From positions 620,001 to 684,000 of the forward strand of contig OY969798.1 in NCBI GenBank assembly GCA_963703165.1: 64,000 bases of DNA, read 5' to 3'. Numbering within the stretch: position 1 is the stretch's first letter; each line of letters begins with the position of its first letter. A program made the translations under genes and the position numbers. The stretch is from JBQTKD01 sp963703165. Lineage in GTDB: Bacteria > Actinomycetota > Actinomycetes > Sporichthyales > Sporichthyaceae. Of this stretch, positions 29,487 through 38,500 are shown piece after piece. The notes under the pieces are model-generated. The model was not told where the DNA came from. It saw only the letters and a list, made by a program, of their open reading frames with translations, and did not search any database.

Positions 29487-29959
29487 TCCGGCTGATCCCC
29501 TCGGGCGGAGCCGAGGGGGACGCTGCTGGGCCGGGCGGAGTTCAGCTCCGAGAGCACATCGGCCATCAGGCCCAGATGAGTGTCGGAGTCGCTGTACTGC
29601 TGTCGCAGATCGGCCAGGTAGCCGGTCATCGCGTGCAGACGCGCCGCGAGGAGACGGGCCATCCCCATCAACAGCGCCGGGCTGTCCGTCGCCTCGGCCG
29701 CCGGCATGGAACGGGTCCGGCACTCGGTCAGCGCGTAGACCCGCGCGGAGTGTGTGGTCTGCAGCAAAACCGAGATCTCACCGAGGAACGAGCCCGGCTC
29801 GGACACCCGGGTGACCAGCACCCCACCGACCTCGATGCCGACGGTGCCCTGCTCCAGAACATGAATCACGCCGGAGGTCGTGCCCTCCGCCATGAGGGAC
29901 TCACCCGGCGCGAACTGACTGACCGGCAGATGCGCGCACAGCGCGAGGATGTCGTCCAC
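29480..29959 (-). CDS. cyclic-nucleotide-binding domain protein
   Basis: 159-residue protein made of one CRP-type cNMP-binding beta-roll (FAPGESLMAEGTTSGVIHVL, VLEQGTVGIEVGGV, FLGEISVLLQTTHSARV) and a helical C-terminal tail without a DNA-binding helix-turn-helix. The phosphate-binding cassette keeps the Glu of FLGE, but the Arg that contacts the cyclic phosphate in CRP (RSA) is His here (THSARV). Ligand binding may therefore be altered. It may be a stand-alone sensor or adaptor. Its stop overlaps that of the metallophosphoesterase. Confidence 0.82.
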   Translation of the reverse strand: MDDILALCAHLPVSQFAPGESLMAEGTTSGVIHVLEQGTVGIEVGGVLVTRVSEPGSFLGEISVLLQTTHSARVYALTECRTRSMPAAEATDSPALLMGMARLLAARLHAMTGYLADLRQQYSDSDTHLGLMADVLSELNSARPSSVPLGSARGDQPDY

Positions 29960-29982
29960 GGGCGAAGACTAGTGGTGGGATG

Positions 29983-30189
29983 TCACAGAAGTTCTACTTG
30001 CAGGTCGACGTTCTCCACCGAGCGACGCCGTCCGTCCCAACGGACGTCCTCCCCACGTTGCGCGCCGCGGGAGTGCGCGATCCCCCAGGACAGCTGAACA
30101 GGCTGCGCGCAGCCGGCACACAGCACGTCATCAGCCATCGGGGCGGCCGACGCACAGGCCTGGCAGCGCAGTCCCCCGGTCGCGTCCAT
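29983..30189 (-). CDS. small putative zinc-ribbon protein
   Basis: 68-residue frame with two CxxC pairs (LRCQAC and LCAGC, 12 residues apart), the pattern of a zinc ribbon, followed by a hydrophilic tail. It fills the gap between the cyclic-nucleotide-binding gene, 23 bases downstream on the same strand, and the divergent PPK2 gene. No obvious Shine-Dalgarno. The Cys pattern makes it more likely real than a chance frame, but the call is uncertain and no function can be given. Confidence 0.45.
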   Translation of the reverse strand: MDATGGLRCQACASAAPMADDVLCAGCAQPVQLSWGIAHSRGAQRGEDVRWDGRRRSVENVDLQVELL

Positions 30190-30251
30190 ACCCCAGCATC
30201 ACCCGCCGCACAGGACCCGGCAAGCACAACGTCGCGAACTAGAGTCGAGTG

Positions 30252-31142
30252 ATGGCCAAGAACGAGACCATCCCCTCTTTGTCCCCCGCCCCCACGCCGG
30301 GCGCCCTCGGTCGACTGCTGCGCGCCGGGTCCGACCCGATCGACCTGTCGACCGTCGATCCGCGCTCCACTCCTGGGTTCGCCGGGTCCAAGGAGGACGG
30401 CATCGCGGCGCTGGCGACGCTCGGTCCGGAATTGGCCGACCTGCAGGAACGGTTGTTCGCGCAAGGCCGGGCCGGAGGGACGCAATCGGTGCTGCTCGTC
30501 CTGCAAGGCATGGACACCTCGGGCAAGGGCGGCACGGTCCGCAACGTCGTCGGCCTGGTGGACCCGCAGGGCGTGCAGATCGCCGGCTTCAAGAAGCCGA
30601 CCGAGGAGGAACTCGCGCACGACTTCCTCTGGCGCATCCGCAAGCGCCTGCCCGAGCCCGGCATGCTGGGCGTCTTCGACCGTTCGCACTACGAGAGTGT
30701 GTTGATCGAGAGGGTCCGGAATCTGGTGCCCCGGGAGGTCTGGGAGGGCCACTACGCGGAGATCAACACCTTCGAGAAGGAACTGGTCGACGCAGGCACG
30801 ACCGTGCTGAAGATCTTCCTGCACATCGATGCGGACCTCCAGAAGGAACGGCTGCTGGCCCGTCTCGATGACCCCTCGAAGCACTGGAAGTTCAACCCGG
30901 GCGATCTCGAGGAACGTCAGGTCTGGTCGGCCTATCGGGAGGCGTACTCGGTCGCCCTGTCCCGCTGCAGTACCGACGCCGCGCCCTGGTACCTCGTCCC
31001 GGCGGGTCGCAAGTGGTACCGCGACTGGGCCGTGGCGGTGCTGCTGCGCGACACCCTGTTGGAGGTGCACCCGGCCTGGCCGGACCCGGGCCTGGACGTC
31101 GACGCGCTGCGCAAACGGCTGGAGACCGAGCAACCCACCTGA
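30252..31142 (+). CDS. ppk2: polyphosphate kinase 2 family protein
   Basis: 296-residue PPK2-family enzyme, which transfers phosphate between polyphosphate and nucleotides (NDP/NTP or NMP/NDP). Walker A is LQGMDTSGKGGTV near residue 92, Walker B is GVFDRSHYESVLIERV, and the lid region is HIDADLQKERLLAR; PSKHWKFNPGDLEER and WYLVPAGRKWYRDWAV complete the fold. One PPK2 domain with a 60-residue N-terminal extension is the form often annotated as AMP- or ADP-phosphorylating. The ATG at 30252 is chosen; a GTG one codon earlier is possible. It converges on pyk, with only four bases between the stops. Confidence 0.92.
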   Translation: MAKNETIPSLSPAPTPGALGRLLRAGSDPIDLSTVDPRSTPGFAGSKEDGIAALATLGPELADLQERLFAQGRAGGTQSVLLVLQGMDTSGKGGTVRNVVGLVDPQGVQIAGFKKPTEEELAHDFLWRIRKRLPEPGMLGVFDRSHYESVLIERVRNLVPREVWEGHYAEINTFEKELVDAGTTVLKIFLHIDADLQKERLLARLDDPSKHWKFNPGDLEERQVWSAYREAYSVALSRCSTDAAPWYLVPAGRKWYRDWAVAVLLRDTLLEVHPAWPDPGLDVDALRKRLETEQPT

Positions 31143-31146
31143 GACG

Positions 31147-32610
31147 TCAGCTGATGACCGGAAGCACTCCGGTCACATAGGCGGGGTGGACCTCGTGCAC
31201 GGCGTCACCGATGCGGTGCACCCGCATCGCGTTGGTGCCACCGACGATGCCCGGCGGGCTGCCGGCGACGATGACGACCTTGTCGCCCTCCTTGCAACGG
31301 CCCAGCGCCAGCATCGCCTCGTCGACCTGACGCACCATCTGATCCGTGTGATCGACGGCGGGAACCAGGAAGGTCTCCACTCCCCAGGTCAACGCCAGCT
31401 GGTTGCGCACCGCCCCTTCCGGGGTGAAGGCGAGCAGCGGGATCGGCGAACGGTGCCGCGCCAGGCGACGTGCAGTGTCCCCGCTCTGGGTGAACGCCAC
31501 CAGGAACTTGGCGCCGACGGCCTCCCCCACCTCCGCGGCGGCTCGCGCGATGGCGCCGCCCTGCGTCTGTGGCGGGCCGATGGGCGGCGCGAGCGCGGTC
31601 AGGGTGTCCTCCTCAACCGCCTGCGCGATCCGGCTCATCGTGGCCAACGCACCCAACGGGTAGCGCCCGACGCTGGTCTCCCCGGACAGCATCACCGCGT
31701 CGGCACCGTCGAGCACGGCGTTGGCGACGTCGGACGTCTCGGCTCGGGTCGGCCGCGGGTCCTCGATCATCGAATCGAGCATCTGCGTCGCGACGATGAC
31801 CGGCTTGGCCTTGACCCGGGTCATCGCGATCGCCCGCTTCTGCACCAACGGGACGTCCCAGAGGGGTAGCTCCACCCCGAGGTCCCCCCGAGCGACCATC
31901 AGACCGTCGAAGGCGTCGATGATCTGCTCGAGGTTCGCGACCGCCTGCGGCTTCTCGATCTTCGCGATCACCGGCAGGCGCACGCCCTCCTCGGCCATGA
32001 TCGCCCGTACCCCGGCGGCATCCGCTGCGTCGCGCACGAACGAGAGCGCGATGATGTCGGCGCGCAGGTGCAGGGCCCAGCGCAGGTCCTCGATGTCCTT
32101 CTCGCTCAGCGCGGGGACACTCACCGCGACCCCGGGCAGGTTCAGACCCTTGTGGTTGGAGATCGGCCCGCCGTCGATGACACGCGTCAGCACATCCGTT
32201 GCCGTCGCGCTGAGCACCTCCAGGCTGAGGCGCCCGTCGTCGACGAGGATCCGGTCCCCGGGCGAGACATCGCCGGGCAGGCCTGCGTAGGACGTCGAGA
32301 CGATCTGGGCGGTGCCGGGCACGTCGCGGTTGGTGATGGTGAACTCGGCACCGGTGACCAGCACCGTGCCAGGCTCCGCAAAGCGACCCACCCGGATCTT
32401 CGGGCCCTGCAGGTCGACGAGAATCCCGACCGCCCGACCCGCGGCGTCGGAGGCACCACGCACCCGCGCGTAGCGGATCTCGTGCTCGGCGTACGAACCG
32501 TGACTGAGGTTCAGCCGCGCGATGTCCATCCCGGCATCCACCAACGCCCGGATCTGCTCCGCACTGTCGGTGGCCGGCCCCAGGGTGGCAATGATCTTCG
32601 CGCGACGCAT
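31147..32610 (-). CDS. pyk: pyruvate kinase
   Basis: Makes pyruvate and ATP from PEP and ADP. The 487-residue protein begins MRRAKIIATLGPATDSAEQI and has the substrate loop LNLSHGSYAEHEIRY, the B domain, the active-site lysine region VIAKIEKPQAVANLEQIIDA, the metal-binding MVARGDLGVELPL, the ETSDVANAVLDGADAVMLSG signature and a C-terminal allosteric domain ending GGTNAMRVHRIGDAV. Length and motifs are normal. Upstream, 32611-32899 (289 bases) has no gene and should hold the promoters of pyk and of the divergent hydrolase. Confidence 0.96.
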   Translation of the reverse strand: MRRAKIIATLGPATDSAEQIRALVDAGMDIARLNLSHGSYAEHEIRYARVRGASDAAGRAVGILVDLQGPKIRVGRFAEPGTVLVTGAEFTITNRDVPGTAQIVSTSYAGLPGDVSPGDRILVDDGRLSLEVLSATATDVLTRVIDGGPISNHKGLNLPGVAVSVPALSEKDIEDLRWALHLRADIIALSFVRDAADAAGVRAIMAEEGVRLPVIAKIEKPQAVANLEQIIDAFDGLMVARGDLGVELPLWDVPLVQKRAIAMTRVKAKPVIVATQMLDSMIEDPRPTRAETSDVANAVLDGADAVMLSGETSVGRYPLGALATMSRIAQAVEEDTLTALAPPIGPPQTQGGAIARAAAEVGEAVGAKFLVAFTQSGDTARRLARHRSPIPLLAFTPEGAVRNQLALTWGVETFLVPAVDHTDQMVRQVDEAMLALGRCKEGDKVVIVAGSPPGIVGGTNAMRVHRIGDAVHEVHPAYVTGVLPVIS

Positions 32611-32899
32611 GCCTCGACCCTACGCAGCGCCCTGTTGCGTCGGGATGTCCGGCACGCGAACCCCGCGCCAGAAGACGGAGTCGCAGACCACGGGCGATTG
32701 GCGGGCACCCGAACTCCAGGCGGACGCGGCGCCGACTGCCCGATGGGTGGAGAACGACCCTGGATGGCGACGCCGTCGCCCGGTGCGGGGTTGTTCGCGG
32801 CGAATACCGCCACAAAAGCGTCGTACCCCCATCCGGCTCCGAATGCGAGGCGCCCAGGCGAACAACGCCGGAGCATCCCCATCGTCTGGAGTTCTGTTG

Positions 32900-34012
32900 A
32901 TGCGTATCGAACGTCGACGTGCCCGCCGAGCAGCGGCCGCGGCCGTGGCAGCCATGGCACTGCTCCCGCTGGCGACCGGCGGCGCGCCCGCCTCCGCGGA
33001 CCAGGCCACGGCCGTGGCCACGGGCCGTCCCGATCCCCTGCCGGGCGACCCGAAGTTGTCCGACTACAAGGCGCCGGTCTCGGACGCGAAGGTGATCGTG
33101 CGGGAGATCGACTTCGAGGTCGAGAACCTGCTCGAGCCAGGGTCGTCCTACACCCTGCGCGGATTTCTCTACGAGCCCAAGGGCAAGAAGAACTGCAAAT
33201 CCTCGATCCTGCAGGCGAATCACGCGCTGACGACGGGCGCCTGGTACTGGGACATCCCCTTCGAGCAGCAGAAGTACTCCATCGCCCGCAAGGTCGCCGC
33301 CTCCGGCATCCCGTTCCTCTCGCTCAACAAGTTGGGCTATGGCCAGCCGGACCACCCCTTCCGCGCTTCGGACGAGCCGCCGGGCAAGACCGTCACGATC
33401 CAGGCGCTCGCGCACGCGAGTCACCAGGTCACCCAGCAGCTGCGGGAGATGGGCTACAAGCACGTCGGCCTGATCGGGCACTCGGCGGGCAGCGAGGAGT
33501 CGGAGATCCACGCCGGCATGTACCAGGACGTGGACGCGCTGATCCTGTCCGGGTTCACCCACCTCGCCACCACCGGGTTCGGCTCGGACTTCGTCATGAA
33601 CGAGATCCCCCGCGCGATGGCTGAGGACTACCCCTACTTCTGGGGCGACATCGAGCACCGCGACAGTTTCCTGTTCACCGACCAGGCCGACCCCAAGCTC
33701 GTGAAGGCCCTGCACCCGCTGGTGAACGAGACGCCGTCCGGCGAGATCCTCTCGATCGGCCCGCAGCCCTCGCGGTTCTTCGCGACCCAGGTGAAGGTGC
33801 CGGTCCTGACGCTGATCGCCGAGGAGGACGCCATCTTCGACAAGAACGCCGCCCCTCTCGATGAGGCCGCCTTCACCAGCACCGACGACGTCACCTACAA
33901 CAACTACCCGGGCATCGGCCACGGCGTGGAGTTCCACCGCAACGGCCCCGAGATCACCGGCGACGTTGTCGAGTGGCTCAAGGACCGCCCGGAGGCCATG
34001 CCCTCCTGCTGA
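32900..34012 (+). CDS. secreted alpha/beta-hydrolase
   Basis: 370-residue exported hydrolase. An Arg-rich n-region (MRIERRRARRAAAAAVAAMA) and hydrophobic core lead to a cleavage site near ASA/DQA. The core has the nucleophile elbow GLIGHSAGSEESEIH, an acid-loop candidate LTLIAEEDAIFDKN and the catalytic-histidine region YPGIGHGVEFHRNG. It resembles exported actinobacterial hydrolases of unknown substrate. The ATG at 32900 overlaps no neighbour; a strong hairpin terminator follows. Confidence 0.82.
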   Translation: MRIERRRARRAAAAAVAAMALLPLATGGAPASADQATAVATGRPDPLPGDPKLSDYKAPVSDAKVIVREIDFEVENLLEPGSSYTLRGFLYEPKGKKNCKSSILQANHALTTGAWYWDIPFEQQKYSIARKVAASGIPFLSLNKLGYGQPDHPFRASDEPPGKTVTIQALAHASHQVTQQLREMGYKHVGLIGHSAGSEESEIHAGMYQDVDALILSGFTHLATTGFGSDFVMNEIPRAMAEDYPYFWGDIEHRDSFLFTDQADPKLVKALHPLVNETPSGEILSIGPQPSRFFATQVKVPVLTLIAEEDAIFDKNAAPLDEAAFTSTDDVTYNNYPGIGHGVEFHRNGPEITGDVVEWLKDRPEAMPSC

Positions 34013-34042
34013 CGCCGCGAGCATGCCGCGCAACCTGCGTCA

Positions 34043-34082
34043 GCGAGTGGGGCTATCGAGAGGATGCGATAGCCCCACTCGC
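34043..34082. terminator. bidirectional terminator between hydrolase gene and gltD
   Basis: Perfect 16-bp stem (34043-34058 with 34067-34082) and an 8-base loop between two convergent stops (34012 and 34100). Confidence 0.8.
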
Positions 34083-34099
34083 CGGCAGAAGACGGTGTG

Positions 34100-35572
34100 T
34101 CAGACGACCAGGGGGCGGGCGCTGGGCGGGATGGGGGCGGGGAGGTTGGTGTCGCCCGTGAGGAAGCGGTCCACCGCCGCCGCGCACGCGCGGCCTTCGG
34201 CGATGGCCCACACGATGAGGGACTGGCCGCGGCCCGCGTCGCCGGCCACGAAGACGCCGTCGACGTTGGTCGCATACGTCTCGTCTCTTGCGACGTTGCC
34301 TCTCGGGTCGTACTCGACGCCGAGGTCGGTGAGCAGCGGGCCCTTCTCCGGACCGACGAAGCCCATCGCGAGCAGGACAAGGTCCGCGGGGATCTCCCGC
34401 TCGGTGCCGGGGACCTCCTCGAACTTGCCGTCGACGAACTGCACCTCGGACAGGACGAGGGCGCGGACCTTGCCATCCTCGGTGCCGAGGAAGTGCTTGG
34501 TGGAGACCGAGTACACGCGGTCCCCGCCCTCCTCGTGGGCGCTCGCGACGCGCATGATCATCGGGTACGTCGGCCACGGCTGCGCGTCCGGACGATCCTC
34601 CGGCGGTTGCGGCATGATCTCGAGGCTCGTGACCGACGCGGCGCCCTGACGGTGCGAGGTGCCGATGCAGTCCGCGCCGGTGTCGCCGCCGCCGATGACG
34701 ATCACGTGCTTGCCCGTGGCGGTGACCTGGTTCTCGACCGTGTCGCCCTCGCAGACCTTGTTGCTCTGCGGCAGGAATTCCATGGCCTGGTGGACGCCCT
34801 CGAACTCACGGCCGGGCACGGGCAGATCGCGCCACGAGGTCGCGCCCATCGCGAGCACGATCGCGTCGTAGCGCTTCTGCAGCTGAGCAGCCGTCAGATC
34901 CGGACCGCCGACGTCGACGCCGGGACGGAACTTCGTGCCCTCCGCCTTCATCTGACGCAGGCGGCGGTCGAGGTAGCGCTTCTCCATCTTGAACTCGGGG
35001 ATGCCGTACCGCATCAGCCCGCCGATGCGGTCCGCACGCTCGTACACAGCCACGGTGTGCCCGACCCGCGTGAGTTGCTGCGCAGCGGCCAGACCGGCCG
35101 GGCCGGAGCCGATGACGGCGATCGTCTTGCCCGAGAGGCGATCCGGGGGCTGCGGCGTGACCCAGCCGGAGTCCCAGGCCCGGTCGATGATCGAGACCTC
35201 GACGTTCTTGATGGTGACCGGGTCCTGATTGATGCCGAGCACGCAGGCCGGCTCGCACGGCGCAGGGCACAGCCGACCGGTGAACTCCGGGAAGTTGTTG
35301 GTCGCGTGCAGTCGCTCGATCGCCTCGCGCCAGTCACCGCGCCAAACCAGGTCGTTCCACTCCGGGATGAGGTTGCCCAGCGGGCAGCCCGAGTGGCAGA
35401 ACGGGATGCCGCAGTCCATGCAGCGACCGGCCTGGGTCTTGATGATCGGCAGCAGGGCCCGACCGAGCCCGTCCTCGGGATAGACCTCGTTCCAGTCCTT
35501 CAGCCGCTCCTCTACGGGGCGGCGAGCCGCGACCTCGCGGCCGTCCTTCAGAAAGCCTCTGGGGTCTGCCAT
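34100..35572 (-). CDS. gltD: glutamate synthase small subunit
   Basis: 490-residue beta subunit that passes NADPH electrons to GltB. The N-terminal iron-sulfur domain has CMDCGIPFCHSGCPLGN and a second cysteine group in LCPAPCEPACVLG. The FAD site is AVIGSGPAGLAAAQQL near residue 149 and the NADPH site HVIVIGGGDTGADCIGTSHR near residue 290. The C-terminal GD box (GVFVAGDAGRGQSLIVWAIA) is intact. The ATG directly follows the gltB stop (TAGATG), so the two are translated together. Confidence 0.96.
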   Translation of the reverse strand: MADPRGFLKDGREVAARRPVEERLKDWNEVYPEDGLGRALLPIIKTQAGRCMDCGIPFCHSGCPLGNLIPEWNDLVWRGDWREAIERLHATNNFPEFTGRLCPAPCEPACVLGINQDPVTIKNVEVSIIDRAWDSGWVTPQPPDRLSGKTIAVIGSGPAGLAAAQQLTRVGHTVAVYERADRIGGLMRYGIPEFKMEKRYLDRRLRQMKAEGTKFRPGVDVGGPDLTAAQLQKRYDAIVLAMGATSWRDLPVPGREFEGVHQAMEFLPQSNKVCEGDTVENQVTATGKHVIVIGGGDTGADCIGTSHRQGAASVTSLEIMPQPPEDRPDAQPWPTYPMIMRVASAHEEGGDRVYSVSTKHFLGTEDGKVRALVLSEVQFVDGKFEEVPGTEREIPADLVLLAMGFVGPEKGPLLTDLGVEYDPRGNVARDETYATNVDGVFVAGDAGRGQSLIVWAIAEGRACAAAVDRFLTGDTNLPAPIPPSARPLVV

Positions 35573-38500
35573 CTAGGAAGCACTCTCCATGACGCGACGC
35601 AGGGTCGCCTCGCTGTCCAGACCTTCTGCCTCGGCTGACGCCTGTGCCGCCAGCACCCGCTTGTAGTCCTTGGGCATGACCTTGCCGAAGCGTTCGACGG
35701 CGCTGTCCCAGTCCGCGAGCAGCGCCTGCGCGACTCCGGACCCGGTGTGCTCCGCATGCTTCTTCACCGTGGTTGCCAGGAACTCACGGTCCGCCTCGTC
35801 CAACGGGTCGAGGTCGACCATCTCCTTGTTGACCCGGTCTGTGTCGAGGTCGAGCACGTAGGCGATGCCGCCGGACATGCCCGCGCCGACGTTGCGGCCG
35901 GTCGGACCGAGAACGACCACGCGCCCACCGGTCATGTATTCGCACGCATGGTCACCGACACCTTCGACCACGGCGGTGGCGCCGGAGTTGCGGACGCAGA
36001 AACGTTCGCCGGCGAGGCCGCGCAGGAAGATCTCGCCGCCGGTCGCACCGTAAGCGATGGTGTTGCCGGCGATGACGTGCTCCTCGGGCGCGAACGGCGC
36101 GGAGCGGTCCGGGCGGACCACGACCCGTCCGCCGGACAGGCCCTTGCCGACGTAGTCGTTGGCGTCACCCTCGAGTCGCAGCGTGATGCCGGCCGGGACG
36201 AATGCGCCGAAGGACTGTCCGGCGGAGCCGGTGAAGGTGATGTCGATGGTGCCGTCGGGCAGGCCCGCACCACGGTGACGCTTCGTCACTTCGTGGCCCA
36301 GCATGGTGCCGACGGTCCGGTTGACGTTGCGGATCGGCAGGTTCGCCCGGACGGGGACCTTGGTCTCGATGGCCTCACTACAGATCGCGATGAGCTCGTT
36401 GTCCAGCGCCTTGTCCAGGCCGTGGTCCTGCTCGGTGGTGCAGTAGCGCGTCGCGCCGTCCGGGATCTCGGGCATGTGCAGGATCGGACTGAGGTCCAGA
36501 CCCGAGGCCTTCCAGTGCGAGACGGCCGCGGAGACGTCGATGACGTCCGCCTGACCGACAGCCTCCTCGATGCTCCGGAAGCCGAGCTGCGCGAGCAGTT
36601 CCCGCACCTCTTCCGCGATGTATTCGAAGAACGTGACGACGAACTCGGCCTTGCCGCTGTAGCGCGAACGCAGAACCGGGTTCTGGGTCGCGACGCCCAC
36701 GGGGCAGGTGTCGAGGTGGCAGACCCGCATCATGATGCAGCCCGACACCACCAGCGGAGCGGTGGCGAAGCCGAACTCCTCGGCGCCCAACAGTGCAGCG
36801 ATGATGACGTCGCGGCCCGACTTCAGCTGGCCGTCGGTCTGCACGACGATGCGGTCGCGCAGCCCGTTGAGCAGCAGCGTCTGCTGGGTCTCCGCCAGGC
36901 CGAGCTCCCACGGGGCACCGGCGTGCTTGAGCGAGGTCAACGGCGAGGCACCGGTACCGCCGTCGTGACCGGAGATCAGGACGACGTCCGCGTGCGCCTT
37001 CGAGACACCCGCCGCGACCGTGCCGACGCCGACCTCGGCGACCAGCTTCACGTGGACGCGGGCGGAGGGATTGGCGTTCTTGAGGTCGTGAATGAGCTGG
37101 GCGAGGTCCTCGATCGAGTAGATGTCGTGGTGCGGCGGCGGGGAGATCAGACCGACGCCGGGCGTGGAGTGCCGGGTCTTGGCGACCCACGGGTACACCT
37201 TCGCGCCGGGCAGCTGGCCACCCTCGCCGGGCTTCGCGCCCTGCGCCATCTTGATCTGGATGTCGTCGGAGTTGGTCAGGTACTCGGCGGTGACGCCGAA
37301 CCGACCCGAGGCGACCTGCTTGACCGCGGAGCGACGCTCCGGGTCGTAGAGGCGCTCGACGTCCTCGCCACCCTCGCCCGTGTTGGACCGCCCACCGATG
37401 CGGTTCATCGCGATCGCGAGGGTCTCGTGTGCCTCCTGCGAGATGGATCCGTAGGACATCGCGCCGGTGTTGAACCGCTTCATGATCTCGGAAGCGGGCT
37501 CGACCTCGTCGATCGAGATCGGCGGACGCAGGCCCTCCTTCAGCTCGAACAGCCCGCGCAGCGTCATCAGACGCTTGGCCTGGGCGTCGATGCGCTCGGT
37601 GTACTGCTTGAAGATGTCGTAGCGGCGGTTGCGCGTGGAGTGCTGCAGACGGAACACCGTGTCCGGGTCGAACAGGTGCGGTTCGCCCTCGCGGCGCCAC
37701 TGGTACTCGCCGCCGATGGGCAGCGTGCGGTGCGCCTGCGGGATGCCGCTCGGTGGGAACGCCATGCGGTGGCGCAGCGCGACCTCCTCTGCGACGACGT
37801 CGAGTCCGATGCCACCGAGCTGGCTGGTGGTGCCGGTGAAGTACTTGTCGACGAGTTCCTGCGAGAGCCCGATCGCCTCGAAGATCTGCGCACCGTGGTA
37901 GGACCCCACGGTCGAGACACCCATCTTCGACATGACCTTGAGGACGCCCTTGCCCAGGGACTTCACGAGGTTGGCGACGGCCTTCTCGGACTCGAGCTCG
38001 AGCAGCACCCCGGCGTTGGCGAGGTCCTCGACGGACTCCATCGCGAGGTACGGGTTCACCGCGGAGGCGCCGAAGCCGATGAGCAGCGCGACGTGGTGGA
38101 CCTCGCGGACGTCGCCGGTCTCGACGACGATGCCGACCTGGGTGCGGGTCTTCTGGCGGATCAGGTGGTGGTGGATGGCTGCCGTGAGCAGGAGCGACGG
38201 GATCGGAGCGTGCTCCGAGTCGGAGTGACGGTCACTCAGCACGATGATGCGCGCACCGTCGGAGATCGCTGCACTGACCTGCGTACAGAGTTCGTCCAGC
38301 CGAGCCGCGAGCGCCTCTCCCCCGCCGTCGACCTCGTAGAGGCCGCTGAAACTGACGGCCTTGAGGCCCGGCTTGTCGCCGTCGGCGTTGATGTGGAGCA
38401 GCTTGGCGAGCTGGTCGTTGTCGATGACCGGGAACCCGAGCACCACCTGACGGCAGTGGCCGGGGCTCGAGGCGAGCAGGTTCACCTCGGGCCCGATGGA

